NCBI GenBank assembly: GCA_030760725.1
Contig: JASWHV010000008.1
Span: forward strand, 30,848,720 to 30,912,719
DNA: 64,000 nucleotides
Direction: 5' to 3'
DNA from: Neostapfia colusana
Taxonomy: Eukaryota; Streptophyta; Magnoliopsida; Poales; Poaceae
Shown here: in pieces, positions 11,821-24,528 of the stretch
How the letters are laid out: every line of letters begins with the position of its first letter
Numbering within the stretch: position 1 is the stretch's first letter
Notes under the pieces: generated by a model
Seen by the model: the letters and a program-made list of their open reading frames with translations, nothing else
Told to the model about the DNA's origin: nothing
The model's database searches: none
Program-made: the position numbers and the translations under genes

Positions 11821-13473
11821 TGTGAGACCTATGTGTGCTGAATACATTGGCTATGACGATAAAAATTTTGAATTCCGCCAAAACACTCTTTTTGTCAAGG
11901 TCCGACTCTAGGTCCTAGCTCCGACAAGATTTGACGTAAGGTCCAACTTCCTATGGCTAGGTCTGACATGTGTTTGGTTAGATCCGGCAGTAGGTCCGAC
12001 TAGCTTTGGTAAGTTCCGGTGCTAGGTTCTTGCTAGCTTTGGTAAGCTCCGGCTCAATGTCCGGTTAGCTTTGGCAAGGTCCGGAGCTAAATCGCAATGG
12101 TTTTTACCATGCAAATATTTCAAACTTGCTTTACATCTATGGAAAGTTTGCTTAGTATTCTTTTACTAAGTTTTTGAAGTGTTATGGCTGTTTACTGTGG
12201 TTAACATTTTTCTATGGTTTGCAACATGCTTATGTGAGGTGTTCACGTAAGGTGTTGTGGTTTTCTGAACTAACGTGAGTCAAGTCACGGACTTATGCTC
12301 GAAAGTATTGGTTGTTTATTCATTTTCAGGTGTTGCTTGAGTTCAAGATATGGCTGGTGACGGGTTCCATTGAACTAGTCTTAGGGAGAAGATGAGGTTC
12401 AACAACCAAGTTCGGGAGGAATTATAGTTGAGTTGATTGGGAGGTCGCGCAACATGTTTGGATCAAGAACAATGCATATGAAGGTATCGTGGACGTTGTT
12501 GGAAGGTGTTTGCACGTGTGCAAGGAATGCATGGACGTGGCAACATGATTCCAAGGTGTGATGAAGAGATGTGGACGTAAAGAATATGTAGGAAAGGTCC
12601 AACCTGCTGGATTATAGACTCAGGCTGCGGCTGAGTCGGCTATGGCTCAAATATGGAAAAATTTGAGTTGGTTATGATAGGATTTCGTGTGGCACATGAA
12701 GTTGAGTTGTTTTAGAAATGTGGGATACATTCATAAGTTGTTTGAAAGTCTTAAGATTGCTTCTATCTGCGAATAGAAGAGTCTTGAGCAGTTTTGAAAA
12801 GTTAGAGTTTGAATCCAAGTAGGAGTAGGAGTCCTAGATTGAATTGGGTTGGCCTTAGGCCTGGTTGTATAAGCAAGGGAGGCCAAGGCTCATTAAGAAC
12901 ACAACTTTGGGCTGTTACTCTTATGTTTTGATCAATAAAATTCGTAATTTAGAGGAGCTTTTGTGCCTTGTTCGTCCGACTTGTTTTTGTCAAGTCTTTC
13001 TCGTCGAGTTTCTGGACAGCACGACAGTGTTTTGGTATTTTAATCATAACTCGAGTTTTACATATCCAATTGATGCGATTCTTTTTGGATTGTCTTCACA
13101 ACTTGATTATATATCATCTTTGAAAATTTCACAGTCATTGGATTTGTAGTTTCTGATATACACGAGTTTCTTTTCAGTGTTGCAGATCTGGTTTTTACTG
13201 GAGTAGAACAGATTGACCCTCGTTTGATCTATCGATCATAACTTGAGTTATTTTTGTCGGATTTCCGTGATTATTGTTGTTACGTCTTTTTGACTTGATT
13301 CTCTATAATATATACCACTTTTGTCACGGTTGAACAATTTTAGATCAGTCGCATACACGGTCTCTTTAACAGATCGATTTTCTGCCAAAGGGGTTTTTGT
13401 TGCTTCCGCTAAAAAGTTTAAATCTACCATTCACCCCCCTCTGGTTGCTTTTCACGTGCTCTTTGATCCTACA
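11821..13473 (+). repeat. 5' LTR of copia 2
   Basis: Begins TGTGAGACCTATGTGTGC and ends TTGATCCTACA. It matches 19326-20006 joined to 32124-33095. Polyadenylation-like AATAAA lies near 12930. Confidence 0.93.
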
Positions 13474-13474
13474 A

Positions 13475-13490
13475 TTGGTATCAGAGCCAC
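13475..13490 (+). other. Primer binding site of copia 2
   Basis: TTGGTATCAGAGCCAC, a perfect match to the initiator tRNA-Met primer consensus, one base after the 5' LTR. Confidence 0.92.
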
Positions 13491-13534
13491 AGTGCTCTAA
13501 TCTTTGTGATTTGTACGTGTTTTGACTAATCATC

Positions 13535-14404
13535 ATGGAGAAATACTCCACAAAACCTTGTGTGTTCAGTGGCATTGATTTTCAGGTTTGGGAGGCACGT
13601 ATGGAGGCTTTCATCCAGGCGCGAGGCTTCGCAATATGGGAAAAGGTGTACAAGCCTTATGACGTGCCGCCAAACGATCAAGTCACAACTACGAACATGA
13701 GAGGTGTCAACAACAACAACAAAGCACGAAACTTGATCATACAAGGATTAACTCAAAGTGAATTTGACCGTATTGCACACCTCCAATCTGCATACGATTT
13801 GTGGAAAGCACTTTGTGACTACCACAAAAGATCCAACACGCTCAAGGAGGTAAGACAAGATATGTTCAAGAAAGAATACATGCGCTTCGAGATGCAACCC
13901 GGTGAGTCAATCAATGACCTCTTTGCTCGCTTCAATAAAATTCTCAGGAACTTGCGTAGTGTCAACGTTAATTTTTCAGATGCTGAAAATGCTAGGCAAT
14001 TACTAAGTGCATTAGACATGTCAATTTGGGAGATGAAAGTTATATTTATTCGTGAATCTACTGTCATGAGTACACTTACATTAGATATGCTATATTCTAA
14101 GTTAAAAACTCATGAAATTGACATAATATCACGTAAGAACCCCAACAAGTCTCTTGCATTTGTTTCACAACGTGACATGCCTAGCTCTAGTCAATATTCA
14201 TCTTGTGGTACACTTTGTTTGTTGTCCTCTCTAACCCTTGAATATATTAAAGAGTTTCCAGAGGAAGAACTTGCACTCATCTCTACTCGGTTCTCAAAAG
14301 CATTGCAAAATGTGAGAACTAGAAGGAGAGGAAGTGCCGGACCTCAACGATGCTTCAAATGTGGTAATATAGGACATTTTTGTACGTATTGCTCTAACCT
14401 TTAA
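13535..14404 (+). CDS. Copia 2 Gag
   Basis: A 289-residue open frame from ATG 13535. The N-terminal part has the UBN2/DUF4219-type Gag layout (residues 1-200), and a CCHC zinc knuckle CFKCGNIGHFCTYC lies at about residues 273-286. A TAA stop follows three residues later. The same frame stays readable for some 50 codons after the stop, so TAA is probably a mutation that separated Gag from the rest of the polyprotein. Gag would form the particle that packages element RNA. Confidence 0.85.
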   Translation: MEKYSTKPCVFSGIDFQVWEARMEAFIQARGFAIWEKVYKPYDVPPNDQVTTTNMRGVNNNNKARNLIIQGLTQSEFDRIAHLQSAYDLWKALCDYHKRSNTLKEVRQDMFKKEYMRFEMQPGESINDLFARFNKILRNLRSVNVNFSDAENARQLLSALDMSIWEMKVIFIRESTVMSTLTLDMLYSKLKTHEIDIISRKNPNKSLAFVSQRDMPSSSQYSSCGTLCLLSSLTLEYIKEFPEEELALISTRFSKALQNVRTRRRGSAGPQRCFKCGNIGHFCTYCSNL

Positions 14405-15473
14405 GGTCCTACCTCTCGTGATGAAAAGCAAACTAGGACGAAGCACTCCTCTGCAAACGATAAGAAAAATAAGAAGGGTTTTATAGGACGCCAATTGGTA
14501 AATAGTTTTATCTCCACACTTCAAGAACTTGGCTCGAGCGATGTGGACATCGAGAAGTGACAAAGATGAAGATGATTTGGCAAACTTATGCTACATGGCG
14601 GGCAATTCAAGTTGAAGTATGGAGGAGGCAGAACACAACAGCGACAATGAAGAGGTATGTCCTACTTGCGAAGAAATGTGTGATGCTATTTCTTGTACCA
14701 CTGTTATAGTTAAGAAAAAGGACAAAACCTTAGGGACAATGTTGTTAAAATTGAGTCACTAGAATCTGAAATTAATCGTTTGAAATATTTGATTCCTAGT
14801 AATGATTCTTGTTCCTCATGTGGTTTAATATATGAACAATTGTCCTCTCTAAAAAGTGCACATACCTCCACACTTGATAAACTTGAGTTAGAAATTGAAA
14901 ATAACAGAGAGCTTTCTGCACTTAATGATAAAAACTTGAAAGATGCTCGTTGTTCTACAATTGATTTGCATTGTTCTACTTGTGATGATCTTAATAAGAA
15001 ACTTCAAGATGCTATGAATGAAATTTCTATATTGAACAATGCTTTACGTTCTCATGAAGTTAAGTATTGTTCCAATTGCAAACTAAAAGGAAAAACTTCA
15101 TGTCAAAACTGCCTAGACTTGTCTAAGAAACTTGATGACATGAATAGGACACTAGAGCAATTTTATAATGGGAATAAGAATCTGAACTTTCTGTTGAATT
15201 CTTTTAAATCTTGCAATGATAAAAACTGGTTTAGGTTTTGATTCCCATGCCCATGCTAAAGTACATCCAACTAAAATTGTAAAGTCATTAGGAAGTGGTT
15301 TGATTAAAACAGTTCCTAAACAAAAAGAAGTGGTTTTTAAATCTGCAGGAGTGTTGTCTCATTTGGTTTCAGATAAACATGTTGTCTGCTCATCCAGACA
15401 TGAACATAAAGTTAATTTCATTGTACCTACTGTGGTAGAGATGGTCATGTCATATATTTTTGTTATAGACTAG
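14405..15473 (+). pseudogene. Copia 2 Gag-Pol spacer with coiled coil and CxxC pairs
   Basis: After the Gag stop, frame changes occur near 14550 and 15220. The segment 14780-15241 (153 residues) is rich in Leu/Glu/Lys heptads with repeated CxxC pairs (for example CSSC, CSTC, CSNC). Such a spacer between Gag and protease is common in long-Gag copia lineages. I assign no enzymatic role. Confidence 0.7.
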
Positions 15474-15826
15474 CTAAGCAACAGAAAAAGGAAAGAATGA
15501 TCGCTAGATCACATAACAACTGTACAAAACCTGTTGCGTGTGCTGAACCGAATGTTAGGAATATGCAACCTGCTATAATGAGTCAAAAATATGCAAAGTT
15601 TGCTTCCAGACCTACTGTTTTTAGTGTTACTCATGTGACACCTCGTAGGTCAGTTGTTGGGTACAAAAATTCTCAAACTTTGGCTCATAAACCTGCTGTT
15701 TTATCTCAGCCTTTGCGTGTTACTTCTGTTGGACGTCATGTGACTCAGTATTGGATTCCTAAATGCCTTTTGACTAACCCCAGTATTGAGTCATCGATGT
15801 ATTGTACTTTTATGTAGGTTACACGC

Positions 15827-18311
15827 TTGAGGAAGGAGAACATTTGGATTGTGGATTCAGGATGTTCACGCTACATGACCGATAACAAAGAATGGTTCTC
15901 CTCCCTCTCTTTTTTGTCACATGTAGAAAATGTTACTTTTACCGATAATTCTTCAACTCTTATAACTGCTAAGGGTTCGGTTAGAGTAAATAATCACTAC
16001 ACTTTAAAAGATGTGGCACTTGTTAAAAATCTGAAATACAACTTGCTTTCTATTTCTCAATTGCTAGATGAAAATCTGGAAATTATTTTCACTAAAAATT
16101 GTTGCAAGGTTGTAGATTCAAATAGTGAGCTCATTTTTAATGTCTCGGTTTGGAGGAGTTTTTAAAGCTGATTTTGATATGTCATCATCTAAGCATAGAT
16201 GTCTAGTTGCTAATGATTCAAAAGACTTATATTTTTGGCATCGTAGACTTGGTCACGTAGGCTTTGATCATCTCACACGTGTTAGTGCTCTTGATCGCAT
16301 ATGTGGGCTGCCTAAGCTTAAAGGGGATAAAGAAATTGTGTGCTCTTATTGTAGACATGCTAAGATGGTTGCAGGTTCACATGCTCCTCTCACAATGACC
16401 ATGACAACTGAACCGGGTAAACTTTTGCACCTTGACACCGTAGGACCTTCACGTGTTCAATCCTTCGGAGTTAAATGGTATGTTCTTGTGATTGTTGATG
16501 ACTATTCTAGATACTCTTTTGTTTATTTTATGGCATCTAAGAATGAAACTTTTAGTCACTTTAGAACCTTATTTCTTAGATTATCAATTGATCACCCAGG
16601 ATCTTTAAAAGCAATTAGAAGTGATAATGGAACCAAATTTAAAAATCAATCGTTTGATCGCTTTTGTGCTGAAAATAGAATAGATCATCAATTTCCTTCA
16701 CCATATGTACCTCAACAAAACGGTGTTGTAGAGAGAAAGAACAGAATCTTAGTTGAGATGGCTAGGACTATGCTTGATGAATATCAAACTTCTAGAAAAT
16801 TTTTGGTTGATGCAATTGCAATTGCTTGTTATGTCCCAAATCGTGTTTTCTTGCATGCTAAGCTAGGTAAAGCACCATATGAACTTCAGTTTGGACATAG
16901 GCCTATTGTCACACACTTTCAGGTCTTTGGTTGCAAATGCTTTGTTAAGAAACATGGTAATCTTGATAAATTTGAACCTAGATCCGTTGATGGCATGTTT
17001 CTTGGTTACCCATCTCATACTAGAGGCTACCGTGTGCTTTTACATGACACTATCAAAATTGTGGAGACTTGTGAGGTTTCTTTTGATGAAGCTAGCCCAG
17101 GTACTAGCTCTAATATTGCAGGACCAGACCCATATCCGCAGGGGGAGAGTATTTTCATCAAAGAAGATGAAGAAGTGATGTTGCTGCCCAAAAATTCAGG
17201 AGCTAATGACATTGTTCCAGCTCCTTATTTTGATTCACAAACAGCACCGACGACCACCATTGCTGGTCCAGATCGTCCTCAAGTCACAAGTTCTTCAATT
17301 TGTGATGAACATGAAGAAGAAGGAGCTTGTGAATTGTCTACTCCCCTCCGGGTCCTCAAAAGTCACCCTCCACAACAAATGATTGGAAGCTTGCACGAAC
17401 GAGTCGCACGGTCCAGCTATTATGAGCTCAGAATTTGAGATGAGTATGATGGAAGAACTCACATACTTTTTGGGGCTGCAAATCAAGCAAACCAAGGAGT
17501 GTACTTTTGTGCATCAAACAAAGTATACAAGAGACCTTCTTAAGCACTTCAACATGGACAAAAGCAAGTCTCTTCGGACACCAATGGGTACAGCAACGAC
17601 ACTTGAACTTGATGAAGATGGTGAACCAGTGGATCAAAAAGAATATAGAAGTATGATTGGATCACTTTTGTACCTCACGGCATCAAGACCGCACATACAA
17701 TTCAGCGTATGTCTTTGTGCATGATTTCAAGCTTCCCGACGTGCTTCACATTGTCAAGTCGTCAAAAGAATTCTCAGGTACTTACATGGAACTCAAGAAT
17801 TTGGGGTTTTTCTTCCTTCTTCCTCAACCGTTACTTTATAAGCTTTTTCGGATGCTGATTTTGGGGGTTGTAGAATTGATAGGAAAAGTACTTTGGGTGC
17901 TTGTCATTTTCTTGGTAATTCACTTGTTGCTTGGTCCTCTAGATAACAAATTCAGTTGCACAATCCATAGCCGAATCTGAATATGTAGCTGCTGCTAGCG
18001 CTTGCTCACAAATTCTTTGGATTGTTCAAACACTTAAGGACTATGGGGTTGATCTAGATAGTGTTCCACTATTTTCTGATAACACTAGTGCCATTTGCAT
18101 TGCTAAAAACCCCGTGCAACATTCGAGAACAAAGCACATTGACATTAGGTATCACTTTCTCCGTGATAATGTTAAAAAAGGAAACATTGTGCTTCACCAT
18201 GTAGATACCAAACAACAATTGGCTGACATTTTTATAAAACCTTTGGATTTCACTCGTTTTTGTTTCATTCGTTGTGAAACAGGGGTTATGCATCCTCATG
18301 GCTTAAATTGA
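15827..18311 (+). pseudogene. Copia 2 Pol: protease, integrase, truncated RT, RNase H
   Basis: Protease WIVDSGCS is at 15842-15865. Integrase (16125-17438) shows the GAG-pre-integrase/HHCC region (HRRLGHVGFDHL.. CSYCRHAK), the D of IVDDYSR, the D of RSDNGTKF, and the E of NGVVERKN. After integrase the frame runs through an acidic linker to about 17400, then jumps straight to the distal end of reverse transcriptase (EELTYFLGLQIKQ, 17455). The YVDD core and everything before it are absent. RNase H, near 17950-18311, retains AESEYVAA and SDNTSAI. Frameshifts occur near 16130, 17420, 17724 and 17950. The RT gap makes the element non-autonomous. Confidence 0.88.
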
Positions 18312-19325
18312 GGGGGGGTTTTGAAACTTGGGAAGTCTATGTGTGAATCTGAATTTAAAATAATATGAGCATAGTATTTCATACATATATGACTTTGTGA
18401 TGCCTTTTATATGCTGAAAGTTCTTACTACATTACTCATGTTATACATTTTATAGTTTTTGCCATGACTAGTAATTGGAATAATTATTTACACTAAATCT
18501 GGTCAAAATCAAACTTTCTTGCTGTTTTAAACTTGTTGCATGCTCACAAGTGCTTTTAATAATAAAAAAATAATCAATCAACTATTCACATGTTGAGCTT
18601 TTATGTTCAAATGAAAATTTGAGAAAAAGATCAAGAGAATATGCATGCATCGCACTTCTTCTTTTGAGATGGCTTATCATTGCACTTAGATATGAACTTG
18701 GAAGAAGTTGTATATGACTAAAACCATGTCCTTAAGCTTCTGATTGTCAAATGACATAGGCTTGGCTTGGTTGGTTAGAATAAGGCTGATGCGGCATATA
18801 ATCTCTTGCAAATGTCATATGATCTGAATTTGTGCTTTGAAAAATAATTAAAATACAGCAACAAGTGTCATGCTTTCAGGTCTTGACATAGTTAAGTTTG
18901 TGAGATCATGACTTGCTTAAATTTAAAATTACACTTGATCTCTAGTATGGCTTACACTACTTTATGTATCTCATTTATGTGATAGTGTAAGTTACTTGAT
19001 AGTATGGCTTGGATGAGCTTTGTTTTATATGTATATGTTACAAATATGCTCATAACAATTAAAATTTCTCTTTTGAACCTTACTGAATATATTGTCAAAG
19101 GGGGAGAAATTGATCACACATTGCACGATTCGCAAGTGTTTTTGCACGATTCTTCTCAGGGGGAGAAGTTATGTTTGTCTTCTCATTTTATTTCTAATTT
19201 ACAAAGGGGGGGGAATTTTTGTACGAAAGTTCTTTCTCATTTGATTGTTTTCAAAACTTTTCATGTGAATAGGCCAATGTTCGGATTTTAAGTGGTGTTG
19301 CCAATGCATTCATGAATGGGGAGAT
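18312..19325 (+). other. Copia 2 3' untranslated region with several polypurine tracts
   Basis: About 1 kb lies between the RNase H stop and the 3' LTR, where SIRE-lineage elements may carry an env-like ORF. Only a 95-residue frame without recognised features is present (19004-19291). Purine tracts occur at 18309, 19098, 19159, 19204 and directly before the LTR (ATGAATGGGGAGAT, 19312-19325). The last one is in the correct place to prime plus-strand synthesis. Confidence 0.65.
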
Positions 19326-20006
19326 TGTTAGACCTATGTGTGCTGAATACATTGGCTGTGACGATAAAAGTTTTGAATTCTGCAAAAACACTCTTTTTGT
19401 CAAGGTCCGACTCTAGGTCCGAGCTCCGACAAGATCCGACGTAAGGTCCGAACTTCTATGGCTAGGTCCGACATGTGTTTGGTTAGCTCCGGTGGTAGGT
19501 CGGACTAGCTTTGATAAGTTTTAGTGCTTGGTTCTGCTAGCTTTGGTAAGCTCCGGCTGAAGGTCCGGTTAGCTTTGGCAAGGTCCGGAGCTAAATCGCA
19601 ATGGTTCTGTTTTTACCATGCAAATGTTTCGAACTTGCTTTACATCTATGGAAAGTTTGCTTAGTATTTTTTTACTAAGTTTTTGAAGTGTTATGGCTGT
19701 TTACGGTGGTTAACATTTTGCTATGGTTTCCAACATGCTTATATGAGGTGTTCATGTAAGGTGTTGTGGTTTCCGGAACTAACGTGAGTCAAGTCGCAGA
19801 CTTGTGCTCAAAAATATTGGTTGTTTGTTCATGTGCAGGTGTTGCTTGAGTTCAAGATATGGCTGGTGACGGGATCCATTGAACTAGTCTTAGGGAGAAG
19901 ATGAGGTTCAACAACCAAGTTAGGGAGAAGATGAGGTTCAACAACCAAGTCGCACAGCATATTTGGATCAATAACAATGCATATGAAGGTATTGTGGACG
20001 TCGTTG

Positions 20007-22981
20007 TGTAACACCCTCGAATTCATTTCCATGCATTGCATACATTTTTCATATAGAGAAACAATATAAAAGAAGTAAAAATGGAGAAAAGAACCATATA
20101 AATGGAGAAAGAATCATAAAAATGGTGGGGAATGGGAAAAACAGCTGAAATAAGCCAATTCCAATTTGTCGAAGTGCGCTGTCAACACGTGGCACCCCCG
20201 GAGCTCACCCCTGCAGAGGGGGTGAGGCCCGACACCGCTGGACACGTGGTGCCCTCGGAGCTCGCCTCTGAGGAGAAGGGAGGCCCCGCTGGACACATGG
20301 CGCCTTCGGAGCTCACCCCTGCGGAGGGGGTGAGGTCCGTCACTGCTGGCCACGTAGCAGGCCCGGAGCTCGCCTCTGAGGAGAAGGGAGGGCCGGCCCC
20401 GCTGGACACGTGGCGCCCTCGGAGCTCACCTCTGAGGAGAAGGGAGGCCCGGCCCTGCTGGACACGTGGTGCCCTTGGAGCTTGCCCATGCGGAGGGGGC
20501 AAGGCTCGGCTCTGCTGGCCGCGTGGCAGGCCCGGGGCTCGTCTCTGAGGAGAGGGGAGGCCCGGCCTCGCTGGACACGTGGCGCCTTCGGAGCTCACCC
20601 CTGCGGAGGGGGCGAGGTCCTTAGACGGTTTTTTTTCTCCTATGCGCGGGGGTACCCGGTACTGAGGGTACCGACACAATTTTCCCAAATTTCCCCCCAC
20701 ATTTGGGGAATTCCCCCCATATTTTGCTCCAATTAGAGTAGGATTCTCCCTCTTCCCCCCCCCTTATAAATAGAACCCAAACCCCCCCTTGGCCGCAACC
20801 CTTTTCTTTTTTTCCACCTCCCCAAGTCGGCGACTTGGAGGCCCTAGCCCCCGACTCACCGAGTTGGATCCCCCCCTCACCAGAGTTCAGTCGCCAGTGA
20901 GCCCCACCGGTGAGCCCGCCGACGAGCCCCGTCACGCCTCGCCGTCGCCGGAAAAGAGCCGACGATCGGTCCTGCCCTAATCTTCCATAGAAAAATTCCC
21001 CGCTGCTGCCATTGCTAGGAGGAAGGCCCTGCCACCAAAGGGAAGTGAGGTAGGTCTTCGTTACCCATCTTGCGACGTCGTCGCTGTTTCTACGCATCCG
21101 TTTTCTTCGCTTCCTTCAAACAGAAACTTTTTCGTGTGGACAGATCACGTTTTGATCGGTTTTTTACGGTGGAATTGATCTAGATCTTGAGTCAAGATCA
21201 TCACCACGTCCACACTTGATCCCTACACCCTTGTTCATCATAAAACCCCATGAAAGCCCATTAAAACATGCAAGAACACGTACAAACTGGTCTAATAAAA
21301 CAGCACCATAGGATTTGCATTCATCTACACCATTGCATCTTGAGTAAAGTCTGTACGTGATGTTTGATTGCTGTAAATTTTGTATGTGTGTGGTCGTGAG
21401 TAGAAGGACAAACTCAGGAAGCCATCTACGAAGAACTACAACACCAAGACTTCGAGACGCTTGAGCAACAAGAGCCACGGGAGCAAGGCAAGTGCCCCTT
21501 GACCATATTGATCCCATGTTTTGAAACTGTTTTGTTTGCGAAAACGTGTATGCTTGAGTCAACTTGATGGGACACCCTTTTATAGGAGTTTACTAGTTTT
21601 GTTAACCATCCTTGTCGCCGGGAAAGTTTATGAGTCAGGTATGGTCATTTTTCCTTTTTGCTTCACTTAATCTACGGATACAGGAAGCTGAATTAAAACA
21701 TGGTTAGCTACTGCCCTCATATGAATAATGATAATGAGTACTTGATGATGATAATGAGCATGGAATCGGGGGAGATGTAGGCAAGCTTGGTTTGTGGATG
21801 TTGCTGAATGAGATGGTGTTTTACTTGCCGTAGATCTAAGGACCGGTTCATGCCAGCACATGCCAGGGAAACAGTGCCACCACAAGGCCAAATATGGGTG
21901 TGGCTTAGCTGACTAATTAGGTGTGTTGCTAGCTTGTTATGGACCGTGGATGGTGTGGGGAATGGGAGTCGAGGAGGACTGCCCTGCGAACTGCATGGCA
22001 CAAGAGGGGGCCCGTGGGTGGGAGAATGGTGATTCGAACCTGCTGGTGAAACCTCAATGAGTCCATACATCTGGTAGCCCCTTTGTAAAGTCTATTTTGT
22101 GATCTCTTGGCCATACAACGACGGTTGTGTACTGGTATAATGGAGGTTCTGCAGTCGCCGACGGGTGACGAAATCACGAACTTGTGGGTAAAGTGGTGCC
22201 CCCTCTGCAGAGTGTAAAACTATCATGATAGTCGTGCTTACGGTCACAAGCACCTGGCCAACTCACATGATTAGAGGGAAAACTTGGGATGGATGTTCGG
22301 TATGGTTATGGTATGGTCATTGGGATTGGTTTCGGGACTGTTTGAGTCTTGGCAATGAGTTTGGTTTCGGTTATATGAATATTAGATGGTTATAAATATT
22401 TATGAGCATGAGATGAACTTGAGAAAGATTAATGGTTGGTTGAGACTTGATAATTGGTGAATTATGATGGAGGAAGGTTGCTGTTTTACTTGGATATATG
22501 TTGGGATTAAATTCACCTAGAAATAGTCGTTGTTTTTACCATGTTTATGAAATAAAATTTGCTTGCTGCAATGAGCCTTTTATTTCATACCTTGTTGTAA
22601 GCTACATGTCATACTTTTCCCGCACTTGTTGAGTACGACAGGTACTCACCCTTGCATTATCACATAAACATCAGCTACAGGAGAAGAGTACTTCGAGGAT
22701 CATGTGGAGTACTAGGCGTGCGAACTACCGTCAACATGCCTGTGGAGTTGAAGTTGGAGCCTGTTGTTTAGTTAATTCCGCTGTCGTTTAGAGACTTCCC
22801 CTGCAAGAATAAGTTAGAGATTCATGAGTGAGACAATGAGTCGATGTAATAAAGTACTTAAACACTATTTATTCATGGTTATATTCTGAATTCAATTTGT
22901 GGATTACATGTGTATGTGTGATGAACATCCTGGGCACACATATGCATTAACTTGGTTCTGTTTTTGGAACCGGGTGTCACA
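20007..22981 (+). repeat. 5' LTR of the chromovirus
   Basis: 2975 bp. A TATAAATA box lies at 20765-20772 in a pyrimidine-rich context. A GC-rich block of tandem modules occupies about 20180-20670. The region 22820-22981 has the polyadenylation-side features shared with the right LTR. Confidence 0.93.
20180..20672. repeat. GC-rich tandem modules in the chromovirus LTR, inverted relative to the Tat LTR
   Basis: Repeated modules such as CCTCTGAGGAGAAGGGAGGC and GACACGTGGCGCCCTCGGAG alternate here. The block ends at GGGTACCGACACA. Read on the minus strand it starts TGTCGGTACCCTCAGTACCG and runs in parallel with the first part of the Tat-like LTR at 52211. The equivalent copy in the right LTR is at about 29285-29783. 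Confidence 0.8.
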
Positions 22982-22983
22982 GA

Positions 22984-23000
22984 TTGGTATCAGAGCCACG
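22984..23000 (+). other. Primer binding site of the chromovirus
   Basis: TTGGTATCAGAGCCACG two bases after the 5' LTR, matching the initiator tRNA-Met primer consensus. Confidence 0.92.
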
Positions 23001-23322
23001 TTGATCGTAGGACGCAATCCTAGGTAGAATGGACACTCTAAAACACATAGGAACACCCCTCTAAACTGCTATTTTTGAAAATTGCTTGCTGCTGCACTTT
23101 TCTTGTCAATTCAGCCACCGCAAAGTGCTATTTTCAGCCCCTCTTTTCTCTTCTTTTGGACAACAACACTTTTGCTTTCTTACTTCATAGCTTCTGAAGT
23201 TTTGAAGTATTTTCTTCCTTCTCTAAAGTTTCTCATGTCCTATTTATAGATGCCGGTGATCAGGGCATGACACGCATAGTACTCGTTCACCACCATGTGG
23301 GAGTGCACTTAACCCCATTGAG

Positions 23323-24222
23323 GTGTCCGGTGGACCATATTGGGAGGAGGTGAAGACGAAACCTCATGATGAAGATGAAGTCAATAGCTATATGCAAGAG
23401 GAAGAGGACCCGGAAGAGGTGGAACTATTCGAAGACGACATGGAAGATGATCCACAGGAACGGCATTGGTACGCACCTCAGGAGGAGTTTCACGCGGGCT
23501 TACACCCCGTGGAGCCTCATGAAGCTATGACGGGATAAAATGAACACGAGGAGGAGCCACCCCATGCTGAGACCAATAATGAAGGTGATGAATGGGCCAA
23601 TCATTCAGATCAAGAATTTCGGTCCGATGGAATGGAAGGAGGACACACATCCAGGGAGCTCAAAGAATTTCTGGATTGCTGCAGCTTATACCCGGAGTAT
23701 CTCCTCAAGGAAGCCCCTCGTCTCGGACATGAAGAGTGGAAGGCTGACGTAACCATCCTATATAACGGCAGGGTTGTCACTCGGCACTTCACACCCACAT
23801 GGAGAGCTACAAGGGCAGAAGATATTGATGACGCTGCATGGGAAGCACTCACTGGACTGTGCTACGCCTTCCATGAGCAGCTTGAGTGTACCACTTTTGA
23901 GCTGCACCCATGTTGGAAGAGTGGCACAAGGGAGATCATTGGACCCCATGTAACCACCCTTTCCAACCCACAAGCTGCTGACAAGTCACAAAGGTTGCTC
24001 GTGAAGTTAGGAAACCGCTACGCAAGCGCACAAGAAGAGATCCATTACCTCCGCAAGAAGCTGTATTTGCTGGCGAAACAAGAGGAGACTCGCGCCAACG
24101 CGGGAGCGAATGGAGCACAAGTGCCTTCTAACTCTACATGGACTGCTGACTCACCATGGCGTGCGCCCATGTATGGACCACCCCCCTCACACGGCGGGAA
24201 CAGCACCAGCTCACATGATTAA
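23323..24222 (+). pseudogene. Chromovirus ORF0 upstream of gag, function unknown
   Basis: A frame of about 300 codons on the same strand before gag, broken by one in-frame TAA at 23536-23538; 23632-24222 alone gives 196 residues from an ATG. The first part is very acidic (EEEDPEEVELFEDD). The middle has Trp/aromatic-rich motifs. A short coiled coil with RLLVKLGNRYASAQEEIHYL spacing follows, then a Pro/Ser-rich tail. It does not resemble Gag or Pol. From general knowledge, rice elements such as RIRE3 and RIRE8 have been described with an extra orf0 in this position, so this is probably homologous. Its role is unknown. Confidence 0.7.
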
Positions 24223-24528
24223 GTTTAGGATTCCCATTGAATAAGCTGTAATAGGAACGTTTAAATCGTAGTAGCGTGAATAGGAGTGGTGTGTTGAAAC
24301 TTTGTGATGATTGCTTGTGTTTGTGTGCTGGTGTGAGTTGTGGGACGCTTTGGCGAATGTCCACACCCATACATAGTGGAAAGGTGTGAGACGCTTCGGC
24401 ATGTGTTCACATCCTCATATAGGCTGAAATTAATAAAAGAAGATATTTAGTTCGTACACCTTGATGCATATAGTTGGGGGGATCAATCTAAACTTCTATT
24501 TTCTATTCTACTCAACTCTCTCTCGCAG

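Noticed and set aside
19004..19291. Possible env-like ORF in copia 2
   Set aside because: Only 95 codons, with no convincing signal or transmembrane arrangement; the position is suggestive but the sequence is not.
20182..20700. Overlapping ORFs up to 172 codons in the chromovirus LTR (also 29139-29839)
   Set aside because: They are low-complexity frames read through GC-rich tandem modules on both strands and repeat in both LTRs.
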